A stretch of 64,000 nt of DNA. It comes from Thermococcus gammatolerans EJ3. Its GTDB lineage: Archaea > Methanobacteriota_B > Thermococci > Thermococcales > Thermococcaceae. Every line of letters starts with the position of its first letter. Within the stretch, counting starts at the first letter, position 1. Location: positions 620,001-684,000 of the forward strand of contig NC_012804.1 in NCBI RefSeq assembly GCF_000022365.1. The letters run 5' to 3'. A program made the translations under genes and the position numbers. Under the pieces are notes generated by a model. It did not search any database, was not told the DNA's origin, and saw only the letters and a program-made list of their open reading frames with translations. Of the stretch, positions 34,849 through 47,155 are shown piece by piece.

Positions 34849-37776
34849 TCACTTTCTCCTCCTGAGGAGGAGTGGGATTATTGCGAGGCCTATGAGGGCC
34901 GCTGGACCGCAGATCTTGGTGCCTCCACCGCCCTTAGAAGTCGTCGTAGTCGTAGTAGTGGTCGTAGTAGTCGTGGTGGTCGTGTGGAGCGGGGTGAGCT
35001 TGTAGTTGAGCTTGAGCTCCTTTCCTGCCTCAACTGTTATCTCGTGGGTCTCCTCCTTGTAACCCTCCTTCTTGATGACGATCGTGTGTTTGCCAACGGT
35101 CAGAACATACTGCTCGAGCGGAGTCTCCCCGACTTTCTGACCGTCAATGTAGACCTCGGCCCCGCTTGGATCGGTAGTTATTGTTATCATTCCTGTCTTC
35201 GGTGAGAGCTCAACGTTGAAGGTGAGCTCCTTACCCTCCTGGATTGAGACGTTGAATACTTCATCCTTATAGCCCTCCTTCTTGATGAGAACCTGGTGTA
35301 AACCGATCGGTAGGACGTAGTGCTCGAGCGGGGTTTCACCAACCTTCTGACCGTCGATGTAGACTTCAGCTCCACTCGGGTTGCTGTTGATCGTTATCAT
35401 TCCGGTCTTCGGTGAGAGCTCGACGTGGAATGTCAGGAGCTTTCCAGCCTGGATTGAGACGTTGAAGACCTCATCCTTGTAGCCGGGCATCTTGACTATG
35501 ACCTGGTGCAGGCCAACGGGCAGGGTGTAGTTCTCGAGCGGAGTCTTACCGACCTCATTACCGTCGATTATCACCGTTGCGTTCGTGGGCTCGCTGGTTA
35601 TTGTGAGTTTGCCTTTGAGTACCTCCAGTGTGGCGTTTACAAGGGTGACTTCCTTGGGCTCAACTGTTACGGTCTCCTTGTACTCATGATAGTTGCGCAT
35701 GCTCACGGTTACGTTGTGCTCGCCAGCTGGGACGAGGTAGTACTTGAGGGGCGTGGTTCCAACGCTCTCCCCATCAATGCTGACTTCGGCACCGCTCGGG
35801 GTTGAAATGACCGTGAGGAAGCCGTAGTTCTCTGAGACGGGTATCATGTCAACGGTGGCAAGCTTCTTGTCCTTGGCGTCGTAGCCGCTGAGCTGTTCTT
35901 CCTGGGTTGGGTGGAACCACTCTGGAACGAGGAGGTCCATGACGCGTGGGGCGACGCCGGCTATGATAGCGTCAGAGTCACCGCCACCAACCCTCCACTG
36001 TGCAGCCTCAACTTGAACATCACGCCACTCATCAACACCGTAACCGTCCTGGCTGCCAACGAGAACGGCGTAGAATGTGTCCTCAGTGAAATTAAGATAC
36101 TCTCTCGGAACTTTGACGATAATGGTGTTGGTGGAGAGGTCGGCATTGGCTTCAATGTCAACGGTGCTCATGTTTGGAAGGACGAGCTTTGACGTCCAGC
36201 CGGTTACTCTAAAGGCGAGATCCCACGGCCTGTTGAACTGTACGTTCGCTCCGGGCCCGTTGTCGGCCAGTTTGATGGCTGAGGTGTTGCCTCCGTCCTT
36301 GAAGTCGAAGTAAGCTTCGATTATCTGGTAGCTGAAGCCGTTCGGCCCGTTCCACTGGTTGTCACCGAGGTTCTTGAAGTGGAAGTAGAATACGTAGTCG
36401 TTTGGAGTCTCGTAAACGTCCATTCCGGTTATGTCGAAGAGTCCGGTCCTGTTGAAGACTGGATCAGTCGGGTAGGTGTAGGTTCCCGGACCGTGATCGT
36501 CACCCTCTGGGTCAGAAACGCTGAGAACCGGCGCTATCGCCTTCAGGGAGCTGAACTCCGCCGTAGTGTTTATGAACTCGGCGTTAGTTTCAACGACACT
36601 CGACTCAACCGGGCTGAGGATCAGGTGGGCGCTGTTAACGCTCAGGTTGACATCCTCACCAGTTATATCGACCGGAGCAACAAGTTCGCAGGACGGTATG
36701 GTGAGATCGCCTGCGGGAACGGCCATGGCGAGGGCGTTGTCGCTCATCACTCCCGCGAGGAAGGCCTTCTCATCGCCAAGTGCAAGCCCGTTGAAGGCCC
36801 CGCTGCCATAGGTTACGGCCTTTATGACGTTTCCGTCTCCATCAAGCTTCATGACCAGTGTTTTTCCGCCCATCTCGCCTGCGGCAATGATGTAGTCGCC
36901 GTCCCTGTAGAGGGCCCTTATCTGAACTCCTCTGTAGAGCTTCTCCCACTTGAGGTGTCCGAAGTAATCAAACTTGACGAGCAGGCTTCCATCACTGGTT
37001 ATGACAGCGGTTACGGTCCCCTTTTTCGCGGGGGCTATTGCAACGGCTTTTCCGCTGGTTTCTATGACGTTCTGCCAGTATGTCTTGCTCCCGTCTCCCT
37101 TGAACTTAACGACGAGAGGGGCGCCGTTGAGCCAGCCGACGGCGTAGTAGTATTTGTAGTCCTTGAGAACGTTTGTGAAGCCGTAGCTTCCCTCGCCCTT
37201 AAGAACGGCCTCCCAGTTAACGCTTCCGTTCTCGTCGAAGGTGACGATCCACGGGAACCCGTTGTAGGTTCCAACGAACGCGTCTCCGGAAACGGCGACT
37301 GCCTTCTGGTCTCCATCGCCGCCGATGGCCTTCTGCCACACCACGTTTCCATCCTCGTCGAACTTGACGAGCCAGGCATCGTTCTGGGAGATCTCAGCCC
37401 CGTTGGCCCATCCAACGGCTATGTATCCATCTCCGGTGGCTTCAATATCGTTGAAGCCGTAGTTGCCCGTTGCAGCCTTCTGCCAGGCTATGCTTCCATC
37501 GTCGTTGACCTTAACTATCCATGCGCTTGAGTGGTCAACCCCGGCTCCGTTGAGCCAGCCAATGAAAGCCAGGCCGGAATCAGAGTAAGCCAGTGAAAGT
37601 GCTTCGCTCCTTTCGGCCGTGTACGTGGCGGCCCAGAAGAAACCCGTTGATTCTGAGGCACTGACGAATCCGGCATTCGCTCCGAACCCTATAATACCTC
37701 CAAGCAGCAGAAGCATCAGCGGAAGCGCTTGTAATTTCCTGCGCCAAATCTCTTTAAATCCCTTCTTGGATTTCAC
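34849..37776 (-). CDS. Large cell-surface protein with PEGA repeats
   Basis: GTG 37776, after GGAGGTGAAGTGTT, gives 975 residues. A signal peptide (about 13-40) is followed by six or seven propeller-like repeats (GWLNGAGVDHSSAWIVKVND, KFDEDGNVVWQKAIGGDGDQ; about 45-360) and then a glucodextranase-C/CBM9-like beta domain (about 415-640: DPEGDDHGPGTYTYP ... FDITGM). Four PEGA modules follow (about 660-945; PSGAEVYIDGQKVGETPL), then a Thr run, GGGG and a C-terminal helix with LLRRRK. It is exported and held at the cell surface, probably in the S-layer zone. The ligand is unknown. Confidence 0.87.
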   Translation of the reverse strand: MKSKKGFKEIWRRKLQALPLMLLLLGGIIGFGANAGFVSASESTGFFWAATYTAERSEALSLAYSDSGLAFIGWLNGAGVDHSSAWIVKVNDDGSIAWQKAATGNYGFNDIEATGDGYIAVGWANGAEISQNDAWLVKFDEDGNVVWQKAIGGDGDQKAVAVSGDAFVGTYNGFPWIVTFDENGSVNWEAVLKGEGSYGFTNVLKDYKYYYAVGWLNGAPLVVKFKGDGSKTYWQNVIETSGKAVAIAPAKKGTVTAVITSDGSLLVKFDYFGHLKWEKLYRGVQIRALYRDGDYIIAAGEMGGKTLVMKLDGDGNVIKAVTYGSGAFNGLALGDEKAFLAGVMSDNALAMAVPAGDLTIPSCELVAPVDITGEDVNLSVNSAHLILSPVESSVVETNAEFINTTAEFSSLKAIAPVLSVSDPEGDDHGPGTYTYPTDPVFNRTGLFDITGMDVYETPNDYVFYFHFKNLGDNQWNGPNGFSYQIIEAYFDFKDGGNTSAIKLADNGPGANVQFNRPWDLAFRVTGWTSKLVLPNMSTVDIEANADLSTNTIIVKVPREYLNFTEDTFYAVLVGSQDGYGVDEWRDVQVEAAQWRVGGGDSDAIIAGVAPRVMDLLVPEWFHPTQEEQLSGYDAKDKKLATVDMIPVSENYGFLTVISTPSGAEVSIDGESVGTTPLKYYLVPAGEHNVTVSMRNYHEYKETVTVEPKEVTLVNATLEVLKGKLTITSEPTNATVIIDGNEVGKTPLENYTLPVGLHQVIVKMPGYKDEVFNVSIQAGKLLTFHVELSPKTGMITINSNPSGAEVYIDGQKVGETPLEHYVLPIGLHQVLIKKEGYKDEVFNVSIQEGKELTFNVELSPKTGMITITTDPSGAEVYIDGQKVGETPLEQYVLTVGKHTIVIKKEGYKEETHEITVEAGKELKLNYKLTPLHTTTTTTTTTTTTTTTSKGGGGTKICGPAALIGLAIIPLLLRRRK

Positions 37777-37986
37777 AACACTTCACCTCCCCTGAGGGGT
37801 TCAGTTCTCTTTAAGGGCGTTTGTGCTTTTAACTCTATTGCCTATGGCCGGTTGTGGCCGGACTAAGGTTTGGGGACGACCTAAATAAAATTAACGTTCT
37901 TCAGAAATTTTTGGCGTTTCTGGAGAAGTTATGGCCGAACCGCAATCCCTTAAAACCCTCTCGCGGTACTTCCTTAGGTGAATGAA

Positions 37987-39180
37987 ATGGAGATAGGTGT
38001 CGTTGGAAAGCCAAACGTGGGGAAGTCAACGTTCTTCTCGGCTGCAACGCTCGTTGACGTTGACATAGCGAACTACCCCTTCACGACCATCGACGCCAAC
38101 GTCGGCGTGAGCTATGCCATAGCGGAGCACCCCTGCAGGGAGCTCGGCTGTAAGCCAAACCCCCAGAACTACGAGTACCGCGAGGGGAAGGCCCTGATTC
38201 CGATAAAGATGATTGACGTTGCCGGTCTCGTCCCCGGAGCTCATGAAGGGCGCGGACTGGGCAACAAGTTCCTTGACGACCTCAGGATGGCTTCAGCTCT
38301 AATACACGTCATAGATGCCACCGGAAAGACCGACGCCGAGGGTCAGCCAACGGATTACCACGACCCCGTTGAGGACATCGAGTTCCTCGAGAGGGAGATA
38401 GACTACTGGATTTACGGAATCCTCAAGAAGGGCTGGGAGAAGTTCGCGAAGAGGATTAAGCTCCAGCACATGAAATTAGAACAGGCAATCGCCGACCACC
38501 TCTCCGGAATCGGAGTAACCGAGGAGGACGTCTGGGAGGCCCTTCACAAGGTGGGACTCCCAAGCGACCCGACCAAGTGGAGCGACGAGGATTTGCTCTC
38601 GTTCGTCCGCGAGCTGAGAAAAATAAACAAACCGATAATAATAGCCGCGAACAAGGCCGACGCGGCAAGCGACGAGGGAATCAAGAGGCTCATCGAGGAG
38701 GGAAAGAAGAGGGGCTACATCGTCGTTCCCACTTCTGCCGCCGCGGAGCTGACCCTCAGGAAGGCGGCAAAGGCGGGCTTCATCGAGTACATTCCGGGCT
38801 CGAGCGATTTCAAGATTCTCAAGAAGATGAACCCCAAGCAGGAAAAAGCTCTGGAGCTGATTAAGGAGAAAGTCCTCGACCGCTTCGGCTCGACCGGCGT
38901 CCAGGAGGTCATAAACAGGGCCGTCTTCGAGCTGCTCAACCTAATTCCGGTTTATCCCGTTCAGGACGAGAACAAGCTCACCGACCAGTTCGGCAACGTC
39001 CTACCGCACGTCTACCTGCTCCCGAAGGGCTCGACGCCGAGGGATCTGGCCTATAAGGTCCACACCGACCTCGGAAGGACTTTCCTCTACGCGGTGAATG
39101 CCAGAACGAAGAGGCGCGTTGGGGAGGACTACGAGCTTCAGTTCAACGACATCATAAAAATCGTCGCAACGGCTAGGTGA
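37987..39180 (+). CDS. ychF: YchF/OBG-family GTPase
   Basis: ATG 37987, 5 nt after GGTGA, gives the family length of 397 residues; GTG 37978 is an alternative. G1 is GVVGKPNVGKST at the N-terminus, G3 is DVAGLVPGAHEGRGLG and the G4 region is NKADAASD, with a C-terminal TGS domain (about 315-395: NVLPHVYLLPKGSTPRDLAYKV). YchF proteins bind nucleotides and associate with ribosomes. A TATA-like ccttaaaacc lies near 37949. Confidence 0.93.
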   Translation: MEIGVVGKPNVGKSTFFSAATLVDVDIANYPFTTIDANVGVSYAIAEHPCRELGCKPNPQNYEYREGKALIPIKMIDVAGLVPGAHEGRGLGNKFLDDLRMASALIHVIDATGKTDAEGQPTDYHDPVEDIEFLEREIDYWIYGILKKGWEKFAKRIKLQHMKLEQAIADHLSGIGVTEEDVWEALHKVGLPSDPTKWSDEDLLSFVRELRKINKPIIIAANKADAASDEGIKRLIEEGKKRGYIVVPTSAAAELTLRKAAKAGFIEYIPGSSDFKILKKMNPKQEKALELIKEKVLDRFGSTGVQEVINRAVFELLNLIPVYPVQDENKLTDQFGNVLPHVYLLPKGSTPRDLAYKVHTDLGRTFLYAVNARTKRRVGEDYELQFNDIIKIVATAR

Positions 39181-39243
39181 CCTCCAAACCTTTATAAATT
39201 TCCCTTTTCTATGCCTCTCTGCGAGAAAATAGGGGTGATGCTC

Positions 39244-40491
39244 ATGTCTCACAAGTCAGCGGAAATGTACGAGCTCAAAAAGAAGGTTGAGGAGCTGAAG
39301 AAGTATCGAGGTCGAGCGACCGAACTCGTCAGCCTTTACATTCCAGCGGGCTACGACATAAACAAGGTCATGCAGCAGTTGCGAGAGGAGTACGGAACGG
39401 CCCAGAACATCAAGAGCAAGTCCACCCGAAAGAACGTTTTGGGAGCGCTTGAAAGGGCGATGCAGCACCTCAAGCTCTACCGCAAGACCCCGGAGAATGG
39501 CCTCGCTTTGTTCGTCGGCAACGTCAGCGAGCAGGAAGGAGTGAGCGACATAAGGCTCTGGGCCATAGTCCCGCCTGAACCGCTCAAGGTCCGCCTTTAT
39601 CGATGTGACCAGACCTTCGTCACCGAACCGCTCGAGGAGATGCTCCGCGTTAAAGATGCGTACGGCCTCATAACCGTGGAGAAGAACGAGGCGACGATAG
39701 GCCTCCTTAGGGGCAAGAGGATTGAGGTCATAGACGAGCTCACCTCGAACGTCCCGGGAAAGACGAGGGCTGGTGGTCAGTCGGCGAGGCGTTACGAGAG
39801 GATTCGCGAGCAGGAAACTCACGAGTTCATGAAGCGCATCGGCGAGCACGCCAACAAGGCCTTTCTCCCGCTCCTTGAGAAGGGTGAGCTGAGGGGAATC
39901 ATCATCGGCGGCCCCGGGCCGACCAAGGAGGAGTTCGTTGAAGGCGATTACCTTCACCACGAGCTGAGGAAGAAGGTCATCGGCGTCGTCGACATAAGCT
40001 ACCACGGCGAGTACGGCCTAAGGGAGCTCGTCGAGAAGGCCAGCGACATACTCAGGGATCACGAGGCCGTAAAGGAGAGGAAGCTCATCCAGGACTTCTT
40101 CAAGCACCTCGTCAAGGACACGGGGATGATAACCTACGGTGAGAAAGAAGTCAGGCAAGCGCTTGAGCTCGGCGCCGTTGACACGCTCCTCATCAGTGAG
40201 GGCTACGATAAGGTCCGCGTCAGGGCAAAGTGCAACAACTGTGGCTGGAGCGAGGAGAAGACGATGAGCGAGCAGGAATTCCACGTCTACAAGAAGAAGC
40301 TGACCCACTGTCCCAAGTGTGGCAGTCAGAACATAACCTTCGAGAAGTGGGACGTCGCGGAGGAGCTCATCAAGATGGCAGAGGAAGCCGGTTCAAACGT
40401 GGAGATAATTTCCCTCGACACCGAGGAGGGACAGCAGTTCTACAAGGCCTTTGGCGGGCTTGGAGCGTTTCTGAGGTACAAGATTCACTGA
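39244..40491 (+). CDS. prf1: Peptide chain release factor aRF1
   Basis: This 415-residue protein recognises all three stop codons and triggers peptide release. NIKS is at residues 55-58 (AQNIKSKST) in the stop-recognition domain, and GGQ is at 177-179 ([13 protein letters not shown]) in the hydrolysis domain. A C-terminal domain carries a zinc-ribbon-like CNNCGW ... CPKCGS. ATG 39244 is 4 nt after GGTGAT; the longer upstream frame is not used. TATA-like ttataaat lies near 39192. Confidence 0.97.
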   Translation: MSHKSAEMYELKKKVEELKKYRGRATELVSLYIPAGYDINKVMQQLREEYGTAQNIKSKSTRKNVLGALERAMQHLKLYRKTPENGLALFVGNVSEQEGVSDIRLWAIVPPEPLKVRLYRCDQTFVTEPLEEMLRVKDAYGLITVEKNEATIGLLRGKRIEVIDELTSNVPGKTRAGGQSARRYERIREQETHEFMKRIGEHANKAFLPLLEKGELRGIIIGGPGPTKEEFVEGDYLHHELRKKVIGVVDISYHGEYGLRELVEKASDILRDHEAVKERKLIQDFFKHLVKDTGMITYGEKEVRQALELGAVDTLLISEGYDKVRVRAKCNNCGWSEEKTMSEQEFHVYKKKLTHCPKCGSQNITFEKWDVAEELIKMAEEAGSNVEIISLDTEEGQQFYKAFGGLGAFLRYKIH

Positions 40492-40492
40492 G

Positions 40493-40766
40493 CTATTTGT
40501 ATGCATCTTCCCTTTTCTTAACCTTGTGAATTAGAATCCTACGGGCCTTCCAGTTCACAGAATAGATAATGCGGTATTCGCCGATTCTAACATGGTAAAT
40601 ATCAAGGTCTCCCGAGCCTTTAAGTTTAATTATGTCAAATTTGTCCCGGGGGGACTGCCTCATATCTAAGCGCGTCCTTTAACTCCAAAAATTTTCTGAG
40701 GTTAGCCTTCGGTAAGGACTTCAGAGCCTTAATTGCCTCTTTCTTTATTTTGACCTCGAAAGTCAT
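40493..40766 (-). pseudogene. RelE-type toxin gene with a +1 frameshift
   Basis: From ATG 40766, overlapping the antitoxin stop by 4 bp (ATGA), the frame reads MTFEVKIKKEAIKALKSLPK and continues to EAVPPGQI, then stops. The next frame continues FDIIKLKGSGDLDIYHVRIG and EYRIIYSVNWKARRILIHKV to a stop at 40493. The break coincides with a run of six G on the plus strand (40648-40653). With five G the gene would be open and give a 90-residue RelE/ParE-like mRNA interferase. It could be inactivation, slippage or a sequencing error. Confidence 0.82.
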
Positions 40767-40981
40767 GAGTCTTCCTCCAGAATCCGCTCAAGCTCGTCCG
40801 CGTCAATCCAGTTCTCTTCCTTGAAATCTCTTGCTTCTCTTTCTATCTTATCAAGTTCTTCATCGGATACTTCACCCCTCACAATGGGAACCAGCATAGC
40901 CTCAAGACGCTGGATTTCCACCTTCAGGCGCTCAAGCTCTTCCATAACGTAACGCACGTTGACATCTCTTACCCGCTCCAT
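40763..40981 (-). CDS. RelB-like antitoxin
   Basis: This 72-residue acidic protein has a helical N-terminus (YVMEELERLKVEIQRLEAML) and an acidic C-terminal tail (ARDFKEENWIDADELERILE), a common layout of archaeal antitoxins that neutralise RelE-type toxins. Its stop overlaps the toxin start, so the two were translationally coupled. If the toxin is dead, the antitoxin may persist only as a regulator. Confidence 0.72.
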   Translation of the reverse strand: MERVRDVNVRYVMEELERLKVEIQRLEAMLVPIVRGEVSDEELDKIEREARDFKEENWIDADELERILEEDS

Positions 40982-41072
40982 GTTCTCACCACTTTGAATT
41001 CTTTCGGCATGATATTTTAATTTTCCCTTTGATTCGCTCGTTCAAATGATGATAATATGCATCGTTTCGGAA

Positions 41073-41105
41073 CCTTTAAGTACCGGTACCGATACTTAGT
41101 ATCGG
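41073..41105 (+). promoter_or_regulatory. TATA box and dyad before AAA ATPase gene
   Basis: A TATA-like cctttaagt (about 41073-41081) is followed by an inverted repeat with arms ccgatac (41089-41095) and gtatcgg (41099-41105) around tta. A further gtaccggtacc palindrome overlaps its left side and another cgatacc lies just before the ATG. The repeats cover the expected transcription start, so a repressor probably binds here, possibly the gene product itself. Confidence 0.55.
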
Positions 41106-41116
41106 GGGCGATACCT

Positions 41117-42187
41117 ATGCTGTTTGACCCGAGGCCGAAGAGCAAGAGGGAGGAAATCTTCGACAGGGAGAAGGAGTTGAACTCCTTACTTGGGGGAATC
41201 GAGGAGTATCCAATAACCGTTCTCATAGGAATCAGGAGAGTAGGAAAGAGCTCTCTCTTAAGGGTAGCCCTGAATGAGTTCAACGGTCTTGGCCTTTACC
41301 TCGATGCAAGGAGGCTCTACGCCGCGGGAGGTGGGGCAATAAGTCCCGCCGTCCTTGTGGACGAGATCAGAAAGATACTCCTCGGAAAGGGCAGGTTTGG
41401 CTTTCTGAGCGGGATAAAGCTGGAGAGCGTTAATCTGGCGGGAGTAAAAATCGCACCAAAGGAAATGACCATAATAGACGTCTTTGAACTCCTGAACGGC
41501 CTTGGGGAGAGGTTTGGGAGGGTCGTCTTGGCTTTCGACGAGGCCCAGTACCTTCGCTTCTACGGGCCGAGAGGCGGAAAAGACCTCTTAGCTGGAATAG
41601 CCTACGCCTATGACTCCCTCCCGGACCTCGGCTTCGTGTTCACGGGTTCAGAGGTCGGCCTCCTCCACGATTTCATCGGTATCGACGACTACTCAAGTCC
41701 ACTCTTCGGCAGGGTCTACGAGGAAGTTGAAGTTAGGCCGTTCCAGAGAGGGGTCTCGGAGGCTTTCCTGCGGGCGGGGTTTGAGGAGGTAGGCTTGAAA
41801 GTTCCGGACGAGGAAATAAAGAGAGCTGTCGATGGGCTCGACGGCATTCCTGGCTGGCTCGTGGAGTTTGGGTTTAACTACTGGAAGAGCGGAAGTTTTG
41901 AGAGAGCTATGGAGAGAACCGTCGAGAGGGCCAGGGTGATGATACGGGAGGAGCTTCTTGAGCTTGAAAAGCGCTCTCCAAGGTACGCCCTAATCCTCAG
42001 GGCGATAGCGATAGGGCTCACGCGCTGGAGGGACATCAAGGACTACGTGGAGGCTAAAGGCGGGCCCATAACGAACGCGAGACTGTCCGCGCTCCTGAAG
42101 AACCTTGAGAAGATGGGCTGGGTGAGGAAAGAAAGCGGGGAGTACCGGATAATAGACCCTCTCGTGGAGAAAATATTGAAAAGCTAA
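41117..42187 (+). CDS. Archaeal AAA ATPase (PF01637-like)
   Basis: ATG 41117 gives 356 residues; an upstream frame passes through the operator repeats and is not used. The start MLFDPRPKSKREEIFDRE-KEL is typical of the archaeal ATPase family. Walker A is IGIRRVGKSSL and Walker B is VVLAFDEAQYL. The C-terminal part carries a winged-helix-like domain (about 285-355: ITNARLSALLKNLEKMGWV). These STAND-like ATPases are abundant in Thermococcales and their targets are mostly unknown. Confidence 0.85.
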   Translation: MLFDPRPKSKREEIFDREKELNSLLGGIEEYPITVLIGIRRVGKSSLLRVALNEFNGLGLYLDARRLYAAGGGAISPAVLVDEIRKILLGKGRFGFLSGIKLESVNLAGVKIAPKEMTIIDVFELLNGLGERFGRVVLAFDEAQYLRFYGPRGGKDLLAGIAYAYDSLPDLGFVFTGSEVGLLHDFIGIDDYSSPLFGRVYEEVEVRPFQRGVSEAFLRAGFEEVGLKVPDEEIKRAVDGLDGIPGWLVEFGFNYWKSGSFERAMERTVERARVMIREELLELEKRSPRYALILRAIAIGLTRWRDIKDYVEAKGGPITNARLSALLKNLEKMGWVRKESGEYRIIDPLVEKILKS

Positions 42188-45033
<2,846 letters not shown>

Positions 45034-45037
45034 GCAC

Positions 45038-45706
45038 CTATGAGTTCTCTAGGAACCGATCAAGATGAGCTGCTATCTCCCTGGCGACCATTTTGTAAGG
45101 ATCTCCCTCTCTAAGCCTCCCTACCCTGGCCTTCAGGTTCCACCAGTAGGCGACCCAGACTGTCTGGTTCATGATGTGCTCCTCGTTTAGCCTCCTGACG
45201 CTTGAAAACTTCAACTCAAGGGCGGGCTTTTTGATTGTTCCTTTGGTCTCTTTTGAGGTATTCCGGCTCATCATGATATCGACGAAAGTTTTGGCGTCGC
45301 CGGCGTAGGAGTAATAGAGGATTCCCGAAACACCGCACTCACGGGAGAGGAGACCGTCCCTGGAAAAGGCGTGGGGCAGATAAACTACCACGACTCTGCC
45401 TTTCATGTCGTGGTCATCTATTGAGCCGCTGACGTAAACCGGCTTTAAGTTATGGGCGCGGGTCACGTTGGTGAGGGCCTCTCTAAGGGCCTTCTTAAGC
45501 CGGACGTTTGGGGCGACGATTTCAATGTAGACCGTTTGCGGATCCTCCGGAGCGCTCCTCCAGCCGGAGCTGTTGGGAATGAGAGAACCACCATATTGGG
45601 ATTCACCAGAGAGTTCAGATAGTACGGTTGATTCACTGGCGGTTGTCACGACAAGGACGGATAGGAGCACAAGGATTGAGATGCCGAGGGCCAACCAGCG
45701 CTTCAT
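45038..45706 (-). CDS. Secreted hypothetical protein
   Basis: This 222-residue protein has a signal peptide (MKRWLALGISILVLLSVLVV). A mature alpha/beta body follows, with VYIEIVAPNVRLKKALREAL and GRVVVVYLPHAFSRDG strands and a C-terminal helical part. No family is recognised. Its convergent neighbour is the SpoIIM-like gene, 4 bp away. Confidence 0.68.
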   Translation of the reverse strand: MKRWLALGISILVLLSVLVVTTASESTVLSELSGESQYGGSLIPNSSGWRSAPEDPQTVYIEIVAPNVRLKKALREALTNVTRAHNLKPVYVSGSIDDHDMKGRVVVVYLPHAFSRDGLLSRECGVSGILYYSYAGDAKTFVDIMMSRNTSKETKGTIKKPALELKFSSVRRLNEEHIMNQTVWVAYWWNLKARVGRLREGDPYKMVAREIAAHLDRFLENS

Positions 45707-45751
45707 ACGCCCTCACAGGGAATAGTCGAAAAAATTACTTTAAAAAGTTTT

Positions 45752-47011
45752 TTAGACTTCCCTCCCGATGTAAATCCCGTGTCTCGTCCGCACTATTCTC
45801 ACCCTTATCCTGTCTCCAACTTCCGCCCTCGTTCCAACGACCTCTATGAGCCTGTTCCTGGCCTTTGCAAGCATCTCTCCTTCAATCCTGCCCGGGAGGA
45901 CGACCTCGGCCTTAACTATTTCTCCGGGCCGAAAGGCCAGCGGTATGAACTCCCTCTTCTCCATGCCAAAGTGGCTCGGCTTCAGGACGAGGGGCTTCAT
46001 CCCTGTCTTTTCCTCAAGCCTCCTCAGCCAGGCGTAGAACTCCTTGAAGGGAACGGGCTTCGCTATGACTGGATTCCTCCCGAACTTGTAGGGAACGTAG
46101 TTCTGGAAACCGAGGGCCGGCCAGCGCTTTCCAGCGCCGATTTTCCTTGCGAACTCTATGAAGGCCTCCGCCTCGTCGTCGTTGATCCCGAAGATTATGA
46201 CAGGAGCAATGAGGACGTCTATTCCCGCGTTTACCAGAGCTTCCGCCATCTCCAGAACGTGATCGAGGTCGTAGCTCTTCATTCCCATGAGCATTTTAGC
46301 TTTTTCCGGGTCGAGGGAGTGAATGGAGAGGTTTACCCTGTCGAGGCCCGCCTCCGCAAGTTCTTCGACGAGTTTATCCGTAAGAAGCGTCCCGTTGCTC
46401 TGCATGGAGATCACGGAGACGTTTGGATGCTCTCTCAAGGCCTGAACGAGCTCGACGCGGAATGGATAGATGAGCGGTTCTCCCTGACCGTCTAGATGGG
46501 CTTCTAAACCTTTTCCCTTTATCCTCGCGACCTCGTCGAACCACTTCATCAAGTAGTCTATATCAACCACGTAGTCGAGCTTTCTGGTTCGCGAATACGG
46601 GCCCTCATCAACAGAGCAGAAGATGCAGCTCAGGTTACAGCCGCTCACGCCCCTTATCTGGATGAGGTTCGTTCCCCGGTCTATTAGGCCAAAGGCGTTG
46701 TAGCCGAGGAGAGGAACGTCAAGAGCTTCGTGAATGTAAAGAACTTTTCTTTTGGTGTACCGATTTCTAAGCAGGGCACCGAGGTTGTTCTGAATGTATA
46801 GTGCTATAAACCCTTCAACTTTTTTGTAGTCAGTGTCTATAATTAGTGTACCGTTTCGGGCTGTGATTTGGGGCGAGACGCGGTACTTTCTTCTGATGAC
46901 CCTCTCAAGCTCTCGCTTTGGAAAGTCTGCGTAGAGGGTTTCGCGCCAGATCAGCCTGATGGCATCCCCAAGATCCTCAAAGCGTGAGTTTGGCAGGCGG
47001 AGCTCTATCAT
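45752..47011 (-). CDS. Radical SAM protein with C-terminal TRAM-like domain
   Basis: ATG 47011 is chosen because a TATA-like gctttttaagtcc (minus strand, about 47030-47042) lies in the longer frame; it gives 419 residues. The Fe-S motif is CNLSCIFC (GVSGCNLSCIFCSVDEG), followed by GQGEPLIYP and SNGTLL strands of the radical SAM barrel. The end (VLPGRIEGEMLAKARNRLIE ... GDRIRVRIVRTRHGIYIG) is TRAM-like and may bind RNA. The substrate is unknown. Confidence 0.85.
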   Translation of the reverse strand: MIELRLPNSRFEDLGDAIRLIWRETLYADFPKRELERVIRRKYRVSPQITARNGTLIIDTDYKKVEGFIALYIQNNLGALLRNRYTKRKVLYIHEALDVPLLGYNAFGLIDRGTNLIQIRGVSGCNLSCIFCSVDEGPYSRTRKLDYVVDIDYLMKWFDEVARIKGKGLEAHLDGQGEPLIYPFRVELVQALREHPNVSVISMQSNGTLLTDKLVEELAEAGLDRVNLSIHSLDPEKAKMLMGMKSYDLDHVLEMAEALVNAGIDVLIAPVIIFGINDDEAEAFIEFARKIGAGKRWPALGFQNYVPYKFGRNPVIAKPVPFKEFYAWLRRLEEKTGMKPLVLKPSHFGMEKREFIPLAFRPGEIVKAEVVLPGRIEGEMLAKARNRLIEVVGTRAEVGDRIRVRIVRTRHGIYIGREV

Positions 47012-47155
47012 GCCCCCAGTTCCGGGGTCGGGACTTAAAAAGCAAACGATGGATGAAAAATCCATCACTGTCATATCTGGATGCATGTGAACATGGAAAC
47101 ATTTTAATATCAGTGATGCAAAACGGTTAGTGATGAACTACTATGGGTGATGAGG

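Noticed and set aside
36379-37530. A 383-residue rightward frame opposite the PEGA protein
   Set aside because: Antisense shadow of a clear, domain-rich gene; no start signals.
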